A model generated the notes under the pieces. It did no database searches, was not told the DNA's origin, and saw nothing but the letters and a program-made list of their open reading frames with translations. Below, piece after piece: positions 63,920-64,000 of a stretch of 64,000 nt of DNA. The position numbers and the translations under genes are program-made. The stretch's first letter is position 1. Each line of letters opens with the position of its first letter. Source of the stretch: Diplonema papillatum (Eukaryota > Euglenozoa > Diplonemea > Diplonemida > Diplonemidae); assembly GCA_030068145.1 (NCBI GenBank), contig JAPJBO010000010.1:661164-725163 (forward strand), written 5' to 3'.

Positions 63920-64000
63920 TTGGGTGGGTGGGTGGGTGGGTGGGTGGGTGGGTGGGTAGGTAGGTGGGTAGGTGGGTGGTGTGTGTGTGGGTGGGTGGGT
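63920..64000. repeat. (GGGT)n microsatellite
   Basis: GGGT repeats with GGTA and GTGT variants running to the window end. G-runs of three spaced by one base could form G-quadruplexes on the plus strand. Confidence 0.9.

Overview
The window is nuclear DNA of a unicellular or algal eukaryote, not bacterial. It has one well-supported GT-AG intron, an eight-cysteine FYVE finger joined to DEP domains, a membrane-anchored double alpha/beta-hydrolase, and a very dense load of eukaryotic transposons. The species cannot be fixed from the sequence; a stramenopile or red-algal type of genome would fit, but this is only an impression. There are no rRNA genes, no CRISPR array and no bacterial operon structure.

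Host genes occupy about 3.7-15.9 kb, all on the minus strand. They are a FYVE/DEP protein (4987-7092), possibly with an extra 3' exon at 3716-4150, and a 705-residue two-domain hydrolase made of exon 1 (14947-15873) and exon 2 (7690-8880). The hydrolase intron is 6.07 kb and packed with mobile DNA. It holds a TIR element with two inverted satellite arrays, a 16-bp satellite, two tRNA-like sequences and a reverse-transcriptase fragment. The exon join rests on alignment of the two homologous domains: each half alone is an incomplete hydrolase, and the predicted junction restores equal spacing in both domains.

Almost everything else is mobile DNA, much of it nested. From left to right: decayed LINE 3' end (0-1.25 kb); small MITE-like foldback (1.9-2.5); TA-flanked TIR element (8.9-12.2); PLE-like RT fragment (14.5-14.9); TIR element within an older TIR element, carrying a Ulp1-like protease fragment and a ~200-bp tandem repeat (18.4-21.0); tyrosine-recombinase fragment (22.2-22.65); TA-flanked element inside a 42-bp satellite (26.5-28.6); an apparently intact transposon with ~400-bp TIRs and one 613-residue transposase-like ORF (29.2-32.2); two adjacent tyrosine-recombinase retroelement fossils (34.4-40.2); one copy of a 1.88-kb TIR element (40.2-42.1); an ORF running into a 36-bp, 12-codon minisatellite (42.6-44.3); MITEs (44.8-45.9); two nested TIR elements (46.2-48.7); an inverted repeat with a recurring peptide motif (51.8-52.4); a Mutator-like relic with a TTA-flanked insertion (52.9-55.8); a 2.6-kb TIR element (56.1-58.7); and a second copy of the 1.88-kb element split by a 2.3-kb LINE (59.6-63.8). 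The right edge is a (GGGT)n tract.

The most unusual items are: the LINE protein tail with three tandem Cys/His modules; the retroelement fossil order ORF1-recombinase-RT/RNase H with a ~110-bp repeat found three times; the pattern of TIR elements with inverted satellite arrays inside their ends; and the two-domain hydrolase whose intron has become a transposon reservoir. All calls come from reading the sequence alone; no database search was run.
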